Assembly (NCBI GenBank): GCA_001940925.1
Contig: MSGZ01000023.1
Location: forward strand, 57,408 to 121,407
Origin: Ruminococcus sp. Phil11
Lineage (GTDB): Bacteria > Bacillota > Clostridia > Oscillospirales > Ruminococcaceae
DNA length: 64,000 nt
Direction: 5' to 3'
Under the pieces are notes generated by a model. The model made no database searches, was not told where the DNA came from, and saw only the letters and a list, made by a program, of their open reading frames with translations. Shown here piece by piece: positions 16,316 to 23,906 of the stretch (position 1 is its first letter; every line of letters begins with the position of its first letter). The translations under genes were made by a program, and so were the position numbers.

Positions 16316-18736
16316 TCAGCTCCCCTGTGTACGCAGCTTTTCCGTCAGCGTGGCAGATTCCTGATACTTTTTGATGAACAGCATATAGATCATCACAGCA
16401 AGGAGCGCAATTGCAAAGACCAGACCGATCGGGTTTGCATTTCCGGTGAACAGTCCGCCGAACTGATTGATCATGAACGCAACTGCATACGCAAAGCCGC
16501 ACTGATACAGAATTGCGAACCATGTCCATTTTGCGTTGTTCATTTCACGCTTGATCGCGCCGATTGCGGCAAAGCACGGTGCGCAGAGCAGATTGAACAC
16601 GAGGAACGAGAAGCCCGTCACACCGGTGAAGGCCGCAGCCAGTGTCTGCCAGACCGTCTGATCGCCGCCGCCGTAGAGAATGCCCATGGTACCGACGATG
16701 TTTTCCTTTGCGACCAGTCCCGTGAACGATGCGACAGCCGCCTGCCAGTTGCCCCAGCCGAGCGGTGCGAAGATCCACGCGATGCCGTTGCCGATCTTTG
16801 CGAGAATGGAGAGGTCAAGCTCATCCTCGGAGAGCATCCGGAAGCCTTCGTCCGTGAAGCCGAAATACGAGGCAAACCAGACAAAGATCGTCGAAAGCAG
16901 AATGATCGTGCCGGCCTTTTTGATGAACGACCAGCCGCGCTCCCACATGGAACGGAGCACATTGCCGAGTGTCGGCATGTGGTATGCCGGCAGCTCCATG
17001 ACGAACGGTGCAGGCTCGCCTGCAAACAGCTTCGTCTTTTTCAGCATGATGCCGGAGACGATGATCGCCGCCATGCCGATGAAATACGCAGATACCGAGA
17101 TCCACGGAGAGCCGCCGAAGATCGCGCCTGCGATCATGGCAATGAACGGCACCTTTGCGCCGCAGGGAATAAAGGTCGTCGTGATGATCGTCATGCGGCG
17201 GTCGCGCTCATTTTCAATGGTACGGCTCGCCATGATGCCCGGAACGCCGCAGCCCGTGCCGACCAGCATCGGGATGAATGACTTGCCGGAGAGACCGAAC
17301 TTGCGGAATACTCTGTCAAGCACAAACGCGATACGTGCCATATAGCCGCAGGCTTCGAGGAATGCGAGCAGCAGGAACAGCACGAGCATCTGCGGGACAA
17401 ATCCGAGCACCGCACCGACACCGGCAACGATACCGTCGAGGATCAGGCCTTTGAGCCAGTCCGCCGCGCCGACAGCATCCAGACCGCTTTCGACGATCGA
17501 CGGAATACTCGGTATGAATGTGCCGTAGTTTGCCGGATCCGGCTCCTCGCCGTATTCATCCAGCGTTTTCAGTGCCGCCTGATAATCCTCAAGCGTTGCT
17601 GTTTCCTCGGTGATTTCGAGCGTTTCTTCATCCTCGACCTCGTACAGGAAATCTCCGGCCGGCTCGCTGCCGTTTGCCTCGGTATAGGCATCGTAGCCGT
17701 CAACAATCAATTGTGCAGCAGTATATTCCTCCGACGCTTCTTCGTAATCCTTCGTGCCCATGCCGAACAGGTGGAAGCCGTCTCCGAACAGATTGTCATT
17801 CGTCCAGTCGGTCGCCCATGCACCGGGGCCCTTCATCGCGATCAGATAAACAAGGAACATGATGACCGCGAAGATCGGCAGACCGAGGATCCGGTTCGTC
17901 ACGACCCTGTCGATCTTGTCGGAGGTCGTCAACTTTCCGGCAGAATGCTTTTTGTAGCAAGCCTTGATGACCGAAGCGATGTAAACATACCGCTCATTCG
18001 TGATGATGCTCTCGGCATCGTCGTCCAGTTCTTCTTCAGCCGCCTTGATATCCTGCTCGACATGCTTCAGCGTCGATTCCGGAATATTCAGCTGTTCGAG
18101 CACCTTGTCATCGTGCTCAAAAATCTTGATCGCATACCACCGCTGCTGCTCCTCCGGCATTTCATGCACGACTGCTTCTTCAATATGCGCGATCGCGTGC
18201 TCGACCGGTCCGGAGAAGGTGTGCTGCGGAATCGTTTTGGTATTCTTGGCAGCCTTGATCGCAGCTTCGGCCGCTTCCTGTACGCCTGTACCTTTCAGCG
18301 CAGAAATCTCAACGATCTCGCAGCCGAGCTGACGGGACAGCTCCTTCGTATTGATCTTGTCGCCGTTCTTCTTGACGACATCCATCATGTTGACCGCGAT
18401 CACGACCGGAATGCCGAGCTCCACGAGCTGCGTGGTCAGATAGAGGTTGCGCTCAAGGTTCGTACCGTCGATGATGTTGAGGATCGCGTCGGGACGCTCA
18501 CCGATCAGATAGTTTCGCGCGACGACCTCCTCCAGCGTATACGGCGACAGCGAGTAAATACCCGGCAGGTCGGTGACCGTCACGCCGTCGTGGTTTTTCA
18601 GCTTGCCTTCCTTCTTTTCAACGGTGACGCCCGGCCAGTTACCCACAAACTGGTTCGCGCCGGTCAGCGCGTTGAACAGTGTCGTTTTACCCGAATTCGG
18701 GTTGCCCGCAAGCGCAATGCGGATATCCATATTCAT
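16316..18736 (-). CDS. feoB: Ferrous iron transport protein B
   Basis: GTP-gated Fe2+ permease of 806 residues. The N-terminal G domain has G1 GNPNSGKTT, the switch region NWPGVTVEKKEG, G3 DLPGIYSL and G4 NMMD. Two gate domains follow in the membrane part, with the conserved GTGCGVPGIMASRT and AKENIVGTMGILYG segments. Unusual is a highly acidic insertion of about 100 residues after the first membrane helix (near residues 310-420), rich in Glu, Asp and Tyr. A perfect iron-box dyad lies 15 nt upstream. It is followed by the Cys-rich accessory protein and the DtxR-like regulator. Confidence 0.97.
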   Translation of the reverse strand: MNMDIRIALAGNPNSGKTTLFNALTGANQFVGNWPGVTVEKKEGKLKNHDGVTVTDLPGIYSLSPYTLEEVVARNYLIGERPDAILNIIDGTNLERNLYLTTQLVELGIPVVIAVNMMDVVKKNGDKINTKELSRQLGCEIVEISALKGTGVQEAAEAAIKAAKNTKTIPQHTFSGPVEHAIAHIEEAVVHEMPEEQQRWYAIKIFEHDDKVLEQLNIPESTLKHVEQDIKAAEEELDDDAESIITNERYVYIASVIKACYKKHSAGKLTTSDKIDRVVTNRILGLPIFAVIMFLVYLIAMKGPGAWATDWTNDNLFGDGFHLFGMGTKDYEEASEEYTAAQLIVDGYDAYTEANGSEPAGDFLYEVEDEETLEITEETATLEDYQAALKTLDEYGEEPDPANYGTFIPSIPSIVESGLDAVGAADWLKGLILDGIVAGVGAVLGFVPQMLVLFLLLAFLEACGYMARIAFVLDRVFRKFGLSGKSFIPMLVGTGCGVPGIMASRTIENERDRRMTIITTTFIPCGAKVPFIAMIAGAIFGGSPWISVSAYFIGMAAIIVSGIMLKKTKLFAGEPAPFVMELPAYHMPTLGNVLRSMWERGWSFIKKAGTIILLSTIFVWFASYFGFTDEGFRMLSEDELDLSILAKIGNGIAWIFAPLGWGNWQAAVASFTGLVAKENIVGTMGILYGGGDQTVWQTLAAAFTGVTGFSFLVFNLLCAPCFAAIGAIKREMNNAKWTWFAILYQCGFAYAVAFMINQFGGLFTGNANPIGLVFAIALLAVMIYMLFIKKYQESATLTEKLRTQGS

Positions 18737-18750
18737 GCTTCCTTTCTGAG

Positions 18751-18766
18751 GTTAGTTATGCCTAAC
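18751..18766 (-). promoter_or_regulatory. Iron-box-like operator upstream of feoB
   Basis: Perfect GTTAG-N6-CTAAC dyad immediately upstream of the feoB start codon, in the 120-nt gap between feoA and feoB. It suggests separate control of feoB in addition to read-through from feoA. No convincing promoter is seen with it. Confidence 0.75.
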
Positions 18767-18856
18767 CATTGTTTACAGTAAGCTCTCCTGCGAGAAGTGC
18801 GTTACAGATCGTTATGATGCTGCACGGGAGACAAAATAAAGCACGGCACTGCCGTC

Positions 18857-19078
18857 TTACTCGACCTCGATCAGCTCTGCATCCGCCTTGCGGAGCGAAA
18901 GCTCGTAGCCGCGCACATTCAGCTCGATCGGATCACCGAGCGGTGCGACCTTGCGCACATAGATCTCTGTCCCGCGCGTGATGCCCATGTCCATGATGCG
19001 CCGCTTGATCGCGCCTGTTCCGTGCAGTCTGACGACCTTTGCACTGCTGCCGATCGGAACCTGTCTGAGAGTTTTCAT
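18857..19078 (-). CDS. feoA: FeoA family protein (second copy)
   Basis: A 73-residue SH3-like FeoA protein: LRQVPIGSSAKVVRLHGTGAIKRRIMDMG, then a beta-barrel ending GYELSLRKADAELIEVE. Acts with FeoB in Fe2+ uptake, probably at the membrane. It follows the first feoA by 13 nt and precedes feoB by 120 nt. Tandem feoA genes are common in clostridia. Confidence 0.93.
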   Translation of the reverse strand: MKTLRQVPIGSSAKVVRLHGTGAIKRRIMDMGITRGTEIYVRKVAPLGDPIELNVRGYELSLRKADAELIEVE

Positions 19079-19091
19079 ATCCGTTTCCTCC

Positions 19092-19304
19092 TTACACCAT
19101 GATTTTCCTTGCCATATCCGCGCCGATCGCGACGCGTGATTCCTTGACCTTGACGATCACGTTTTCACCGAGATTGCTGATGAGCGTAACCGTTTCCCCG
19201 ACCGTAAAGCCGAGATTTTCGAGATGCTGCTTGAGTGCCGGAGTACCGCCGATCTTCCGGATCGTCAGCGGCTTGTCGGCATCTGCAAGGCTGAGCGGCA
19301 ACAT
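19092..19304 (-). CDS. feoA: FeoA family protein (first copy)
   Basis: A 70-residue FeoA-type SH3 protein, with the family pattern TIRKIGGTPALKQHLENLGFTVGETVTLIS and a C-terminal SRVAIGADMARKIMV that matches the FeoA 'lalg..a..i.v' ending. First gene of the feo operon, preceded by two iron-box dyads and a TTGACA-N17-TAGAAT promoter. Confidence 0.93.
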   Translation of the reverse strand: MLPLSLADADKPLTIRKIGGTPALKQHLENLGFTVGETVTLISNLGENVIVKVKESRVAIGADMARKIMV

Positions 19305-19327
19305 GAAAAGACTTCCTTTCCTTTTCG

Positions 19328-19343
19328 ATTAGCCTTCGCTAAT
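19328..19343 (-). promoter_or_regulatory. Iron-box-like operator, proximal to feoA
   Basis: ATTAG-N6-CTAAT dyad (symmetrical, 8 of 10 bases) in the feoA leader, 18 nt downstream of the stronger copy. Tandem boxes also occur at DUF2325. Confidence 0.65.
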
Positions 19344-19361
19344 CGGCGTGTAATATAAAAG

Positions 19362-19377
19362 ATTAGACTTCGCTAAC
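19362..19377 (-). promoter_or_regulatory. Iron-box-like operator at the feoA transcription start
   Basis: ATTAG-N6-CTAAC on the plus strand. On the minus strand it begins 7 nt after the -10 at 19390-19385, so it covers the start of the feo transcript. Confidence 0.72.
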
Positions 19378-19384
19378 CGAGAAC

Positions 19385-19413
19385 ATTCTAGCACTTCTGT
19401 TATGATTTGTCAA
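19385..19413 (-). promoter_or_regulatory. Promoter of the feo operon
   Basis: Minus strand TTGACA (19413-19408), 17 bases, TAGAAT (19390-19385). Confidence 0.82.
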
Positions 19414-19505
19414 GCGGTTTTGAGACGACAAATGCATTTTCGTGAGAATGAATAATTGTTTGCGTAAGCTAACTGCCTGCATTGTATCTTCTGTCAATCA
19501 GCGCA

Positions 19506-19943
19506 TCAGTCCCCGTCCGATCCGCAGGCATAGCCTTCCTTATGGAGCACCTCACTACCGCGGACAAACCAGCCGCGATAGGCATAGTACAGGCGGCGGC
19601 TCTCCCACATCACCGGCTCATATTCGACAACGCAGCGTGTACCTTTATAATCGGTATTGCCTGATATCTCATGGCGGTACGACAGTATGAACATCAGTCC
19701 GCCCCAGATGCAGAATGCGATCAGTGCTGCCGCCCACAGCACGATCGCAGCGATCCTGACCGGCTTGCTTGTGATCCGCAGCAAAAGCTGCAGGATCCCC
19801 GCAGCCGTCCCGAATGCGATCAGCAGCGTGACTGGTTCGCGGATCCAGGTACGGAACTGCAGTCCGCTGCGATTCAGGATCCAGCGCGCACCGAGAAACA
19901 GTACGCACACGATCACAGTCCAGAACAGAATACTTTTTCTCAT
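19506..19943 (-). CDS. Small membrane protein of unknown function
   Basis: A 145-residue protein, start chosen at the ATG at 19943 because it follows AGAAGGGGG; the frame extends upstream but without a ribosome site. Three membrane helices are predicted by eye (residues 4-21, 38-55, 63-88). The soluble C-terminus has KGTRCVVEYEPVMWESRRLYYAYRGW and ends in an acidic tail. I do not recognise the family. It has no iron box. Confidence 0.65.
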   Translation of the reverse strand: MRKSILFWTVIVCVLFLGARWILNRSGLQFRTWIREPVTLLIAFGTAAGILQLLLRITSKPVRIAAIVLWAAALIAFCIWGGLMFILSYRHEISGNTDYKGTRCVVEYEPVMWESRRLYYAYRGWFVRGSEVLHKEGYACGSDGD

Positions 19944-20119
19944 GGATAACGGCCCCCTTCTCTTTGTGCAGATCAGTGTCTGTGTTGATTTCAGTATATC
20001 ATGTTTTGCGGTGAAATGCAAGGGCACAGCACGATTTTTCCGGCGTTCTGTCCCCTGTCCGTATGATATCATGTTCCCGGAAACTGTAATATTTTGACGG
20101 CCGGAAAAAAGCATCTTGA

Positions 20120-20320
20120 AATCTGAACGGATATGACACCTTCTTTATTGACTGGGTGCTTTTTGCAAATCTGAAACGGTTTCGTCTCGAAGGCACAGAG
20201 CATATGGATCGGGCATATCATCAGAAATGGTTTCACCTGAAAGGAATGCTGTTCCCGGAACTGATATTCGCGCTGATACCGGCCGGGATCGTCGGCCTGA
20301 TTGTAATGCTGATGCAATAA
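20120..20320 (+). pseudogene. 3' remnant of a small membrane protein gene (paralogue of the gene at 32149)
   Basis: An open frame without a start codon, closed upstream by TGA at 20117, encodes about 66 residues. They align by eye with the C-terminal half of the 163-residue protein at 32149-32640: GYDTFFIDW with IFDGVVIDKL, FRLEGTEH with FWILKGTED, and a terminal hydrophobic helix ALIPAGIVGLIVMLMQ with ALIAAGIVVLLAKLI. The N-terminal half is gone. A decayed ATC-hydrolase start follows it, so this is a relic of a cluster like that at 32-35 kb. Confidence 0.65.
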
Positions 20321-20372
20321 TCAACAGTTCGGCGGCATATGCCGGCAATGCGAACCGTGCATAGGAAAAGCG

Positions 20373-20486
20373 ATACAGGATAAAACGAAACAATATGCAA
20401 AAATGTTTGCAAAGGCAATGAAAAAGCACGGCAGGCAGGATTACAGACAGCTGAAATCTGTATTCATTCAGCGGAATCATACATGA
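20373..20486 (+). pseudogene. 5' remnant of an ATC-hydrolase-family gene (paralogue of the gene at 34470)
   Basis: The frame reads IQDKTKQYAKMFAKAMKKHG and then RQDYRQLKSVFIQRNHT before a TGA. It matches residues 1-37 of the 203-residue protein at 34470 (KDKARKYAKLFSKAMKKLG, RSDYKKLERVFCQRY). The start codon has become ATA and the gene stops after 37 codons. Upstream bases (TTCGGCGG, GACAATG-like, GGAAAAGCGAT) also resemble the sequence before the intact gene, so the homology extends past the coding part. Confidence 0.7.
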
Positions 20487-20538
20487 TCGCGGACAAACGG
20501 CGTATGGTCGAGGGGATCAGCTCAAATACATCTGCCAT
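20464..20538 (-). pseudogene. Truncated 24-codon reading frame with an intact ribosome binding site
   Basis: On the minus strand GGAAAGGAGAACTGTATG is a near-ideal start. The frame (MADVFELIPSTIRR...) runs for only 24 residues and ends inside the ATC-hydrolase remnant on the other strand. It looks like the 5' end of a gene cut off by the rearrangement that produced the remnants at 20120-20486. Family not recognised. Confidence 0.35.
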
Positions 20539-20814
20539 ACAGTTCTCCTTTCCGCGAAGCGTTTGTGTGCAGCCCGGCGTATTTGCCGGTTAAGCCGCAA
20601 GCGGTCAGTGGGACGAAGATATGCAGCATTCGTTTCTGATGATCCAAACGGTACGTTGTGCTTATTTTTATGTGATTTAGCTTTTTGATTGTTATAACAT
20701 ATTCCCGTCATAATGTCAAGCCGATTCAGCAGGATGCACAGATATTGATTCTCTTTCGATCGGAAACGGAGATGAAACACGCTGAGCCGGTAAATGCCGA
20801 TTCATCTGTTTCTA

Positions 20815-20843
20815 TTGCATTATTCTTAAAGCAGTGTTATAAT
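20815..20843 (+). promoter_or_regulatory. Possible promoter for the ADP-ribose hydrolase fusion gene
   Basis: TTGCAT (20815-20820), 17 bases, TATAAT (20838-20843), 157 nt upstream of the start codon. The rest of the 20.54-21.0 kb gap shows no gene I can support. Confidence 0.5.
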
Positions 20844-20999
20844 ACTATATATAATTATAACTTTATCGAATACAGCCAGGAAAAACAATTTGTCGCTTGC
20901 CAAACGACCATTCCCCTGTCAAAACGTGGTATCATTACAGCAGACAGACCGAACGGCGGCAGTTTGCAGATGTACAGATGAAGAAAGCGAGGATCAGAT

Positions 21000-23687
21000 A
21001 TGAGAGACAGAAGTCAGGATATCCGTATGTTTGAAGATACCATGCAGATTCTGCATCAGGGCTGGTATGAGAAAAACGGAAAACGGATCCAGTTAACGCT
21101 CACGGCAGAGCAGATGCAGGAGATTCAGGTGTATCTGCCGGAGGATGTGCAGAAGTACAGCAGCCGCGAGGACTTTCAGCCGCCGGTCGTTATCGGACGC
21201 TGCGGACACGGCTGCGAAAACACGGATTCCTATGCGCTTGCCAGAAAGCGGCTCGGCGACACGCATCTGTTTACGAAAGAGGACAAGGGCATTCTGGTGC
21301 TGAATCTTGCCAGTGCAGTGCATCCCAGCGGCGGCGTCCGGCGTGGTGCCAGAGCACAGGAGGAGGATCTTTGCCGGAAAAGTTCCCTGCTGCTCTCGCT
21401 GGAAAGTGATGCGGCAAAGGCATATTACGATTATAACAAGAACCTGAATACACTGATGGGCTCGGATGCGCTGATGATCACGCCGCAGGTCGAGATCATC
21501 AAGGATGAAAACGGCGAACTGCTCGACGATACGGTCATTGTATCCGTTCTGACCTGCGCCGCGCCGAATCTGGCGCACGGCATGGAAGGCATGAGCGCGA
21601 AAGCGTATCAGGATATGGTTTACAACCGCATCATGGGGATGCTGAAATGTGCGGCGTACTTCGGCTATCGGCATCTGGTGCTCGGTGCATGGGGCTGCGG
21701 CGCGTTCGGCAATGATGCGCACATCATCTCTGACCTGTTTTATAAAGCACTGAAAGAGATCGACTACAACGGACACGGCGAGAAAGATTTGTTCCGCAGG
21801 ATCGACTTTGCTGTGCTTGACCGCACGCCGGAGCATTATAACTATAAGGAGTTTTACCGGAACTTTTCGTTTGACAATTTCTTCCGCGAGGAGAATCAGC
21901 AGGAAATTGATGAAGCACTCCGCTGCATCAAAGAAACAGAAGTGCATCTCGATCAGATCCGCGGCTGCATGATCGGCGGAGCCGTCGGTGACGCGCTCGG
22001 ATACGCCGTTGAATTTTCGGACGAGGACAAAATCTTATCCCAATACGGCGCATCCGGCATTACCGAATATGCACTCGATCAAAGAACCGGAAAAGCACGG
22101 ATCTCCGATGACACGCAGATGTCGCTGTTTACCGCAAACGGACTGCTGTTCGGGCATACCCGCGAATGCATGAGGGGCATTGCTGCATGGCCGAGATCCT
22201 ATGTGCAGTCGGCGTATCAGGACTGGCTCAGAACGCAGGAAATCTCCTACGCAGAAAGCAGAAATCTGCGAGAAGATACACATCACCGCGTTTCGTGGCT
22301 GTTGGATGTTCCGGAGCTGTACAGCCGCAGAGCGCCGGGAAATACCTGCCTTTCTGCGCTGCAGCAGCAGAAAAACGGGAACAACGATACAGAGGACTTT
22401 ATCCGCGAACCGCAGAATGACAGCAAGGGCTGCGGCGGCATCATGCGAATTGCGCCGCTCGCGCTCAGATATCCCCGTGCGGATATCGAGGAACTTGACA
22501 GGGAGGGCGCACAGATCGCTGCGATCACGCACGGTCATTCGCTCGGATATATGCCGGCTGCCGTTCTGACGCATATCATTCACCGGATCGTTTTTTCTGA
22601 GGAGAAGATGCCGCTCAAAGCGATCGTGACCGAAGCAAAGGAAACGGCTGAAAAGCTGTTCCGCGGCGACAGGCATCTGAAAGCACTGACGGATATTATC
22701 GAACTGGCGGTCAGTCTCTCTGAAAATGATGCCACCGATCTTGCGAATATCCACCGCATCGGGGAAGGCTGGGTCGCAGAGGAAACGCTTGGCATAGCGA
22801 TTTACTGTGCGCTCCGCTATCAGAATAACTTTTCTGCCGGTGTGATCGCCGCGGTCAATCATAACGGCGACAGCGATTCGACCGGTGCCGTGACCGGCAA
22901 TATTCTCGGCGCGCTGCTTGGCTATGAAGCCATTGACGCGAAGTGGAAAACGGATCTGGAACTGCACGACGTCATCCTTGAGATCTCGGATGATCTCTGT
23001 CACGGCTGCCAGATGGACGAATTCAGCCATTATGAAGATCCGGACTGGACGAGAAAGTATATTTATATCCAGTGGAAAGATGAGAAAACGGAGCCCGCTG
23101 CAAAGACGCAGTTTGTTGCGGTGCGCGGTGACATTACGGAAGATCATGGCGTGCAGGCGATCGTGAATGCCGCGAATACCAGTCTGCTCGGCGGCGGCGG
23201 TGTGGACGGCGCAATCCACAGAGCGGCCGGGCCGGAACTGCTCGCGGAATGCAGGCTCCTGAACGGCTGCAAAACCGGCAAGGCGAAGATCACAAAGGCA
23301 TACCGTCTCTCCTGCGACTATGTCATCCACACGCCCGGGCCGCACTGGAACGGCGGGAACTCCAATGAGCGTGAGCTGCTGGCATCCTGCTATCGCTCCT
23401 GTCTGGAACTTGCTGCCGAGAACGGGATCCGGAGCATTGCGTTCCCGTCGATCGCAACCGGCATCTATCATTTTCCGCTGGATGAAGCGGCACAGATCGC
23501 GGTGAGAACGGCAAAGGAATTTACAGCAGAGCATCCGGGCGCACTGGACGTCATCAAATGGGTGCTGTTTGACATGACCACATGCAAGGCTTATACGGAT
23601 GCGCTTGAACATTGGGAAGCATCAGAGGTTACGCAGTCGCCGGATTTTTACACCATTAACCGGATGCTCCGCGAGGGAGGCGTGTAA
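21000..23687 (+). CDS. Triple ADP-ribose-processing fusion: microbial PARG (TIGR02452) + ADP-ribosylglycohydrolase + macrodomain
   Basis: An 895-residue cytoplasmic protein with three domains. Residues 40-285 are a TIGR02452/PARG-like domain with NLASAVHPSGGVRRGARAQEED and VLGAWGCGAFGND. Residues 318-690 are an ADP-ribosylglycohydrolase (ARH/DraG type) with GCMIGGAVGDALGYAVEF, SDDTQMS and NHNGDSDSTGAVTGNILG, whose acidic residues bind the metal pair. Residues 705-870 are a macrodomain with AIVNAANTSLLGGGGVDGAIHRAAG and IAFPSIATGIYHFP. All three families remove or bind ADP-ribose, by different chemistries. The gene stands alone with its own terminator. Substrate (protein, NAD metabolite or nucleic acid) unknown. 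Confidence 0.9.
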   Translation: MRDRSQDIRMFEDTMQILHQGWYEKNGKRIQLTLTAEQMQEIQVYLPEDVQKYSSREDFQPPVVIGRCGHGCENTDSYALARKRLGDTHLFTKEDKGILVLNLASAVHPSGGVRRGARAQEEDLCRKSSLLLSLESDAAKAYYDYNKNLNTLMGSDALMITPQVEIIKDENGELLDDTVIVSVLTCAAPNLAHGMEGMSAKAYQDMVYNRIMGMLKCAAYFGYRHLVLGAWGCGAFGNDAHIISDLFYKALKEIDYNGHGEKDLFRRIDFAVLDRTPEHYNYKEFYRNFSFDNFFREENQQEIDEALRCIKETEVHLDQIRGCMIGGAVGDALGYAVEFSDEDKILSQYGASGITEYALDQRTGKARISDDTQMSLFTANGLLFGHTRECMRGIAAWPRSYVQSAYQDWLRTQEISYAESRNLREDTHHRVSWLLDVPELYSRRAPGNTCLSALQQQKNGNNDTEDFIREPQNDSKGCGGIMRIAPLALRYPRADIEELDREGAQIAAITHGHSLGYMPAAVLTHIIHRIVFSEEKMPLKAIVTEAKETAEKLFRGDRHLKALTDIIELAVSLSENDATDLANIHRIGEGWVAEETLGIAIYCALRYQNNFSAGVIAAVNHNGDSDSTGAVTGNILGALLGYEAIDAKWKTDLELHDVILEISDDLCHGCQMDEFSHYEDPDWTRKYIYIQWKDEKTEPAAKTQFVAVRGDITEDHGVQAIVNAANTSLLGGGGVDGAIHRAAGPELLAECRLLNGCKTGKAKITKAYRLSCDYVIHTPGPHWNGGNSNERELLASCYRSCLELAAENGIRSIAFPSIATGIYHFPLDEAAQIAVRTAKEFTAEHPGALDVIKWVLFDMTTCKAYTDALEHWEASEVTQSPDFYTINRMLREGGV

Positions 23688-23699
23688 TTTATGCATGAT

Positions 23700-23739
23700 A
23701 AAACAGCTGAGCCGGTGATATGCCGACTCAGCTGTTTTG
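23700..23739 (+). terminator. Terminator after the ADP-ribose hydrolase fusion
   Basis: Perfect 12-bp inverted repeat AAAACAGCTGAG / CTCAGCTGTTTT with a 15-base loop and terminal T run; also usable on the minus strand for the lipoprotein transcript. Confidence 0.85.
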
Positions 23740-23744
23740 TATGA

Positions 23745-23906
23745 TTATACCTGAACCTCCCCGCTGCAAATCGCCGCATACAGCTCTTCCGGGATCATCG
23801 GGGAACCAATCTCAGCTAAGAGAGCGGCGTCGATCTCTCCCGTTTCTGCGTACTGCTTTCCTGCCTGACGAATCAATGCCAGCCGCGGAACCGTATCCTC
23901 CTTCAA
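23745..23906 (-). CDS. Possible small ORF downstream of the lipoprotein gene
   Basis: A 53-residue frame beginning at TTG (23906) directly after the lipoprotein stop codon, with even, protein-like composition (RLALIRQAGKQYAETGEID, SPMIPEELYAAICSGEVQV) and ending just before the shared terminator. There is no ribosome binding site in good position for the TTG, so it may be the remains of a longer gene. Family not recognised. Confidence 0.3.
   Translation of the reverse strand: MKEDTVPRLALIRQAGKQYAETGEIDAALLAEIGSPMIPEELYAAICSGEVQV

Noticed and set aside
16277..17281. 334-codon plus-strand frame opposite feoB
   Set aside because: Antisense shadow of a strongly conserved gene, with biased composition.
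20517..20780. 87-codon minus-strand frame in the gap before 21000
   Set aside because: Composition is not protein-like (Arg/Asn/Lys-rich), with no ribosome site; only the 24-codon frame at 20464-20538 has a good start.
22035..23612. 525-codon minus-strand frame opposite the ADP-ribose hydrolase fusion
   Set aside because: Shadow frame; the plus strand carries three recognisable domains with intact motifs across the same region.
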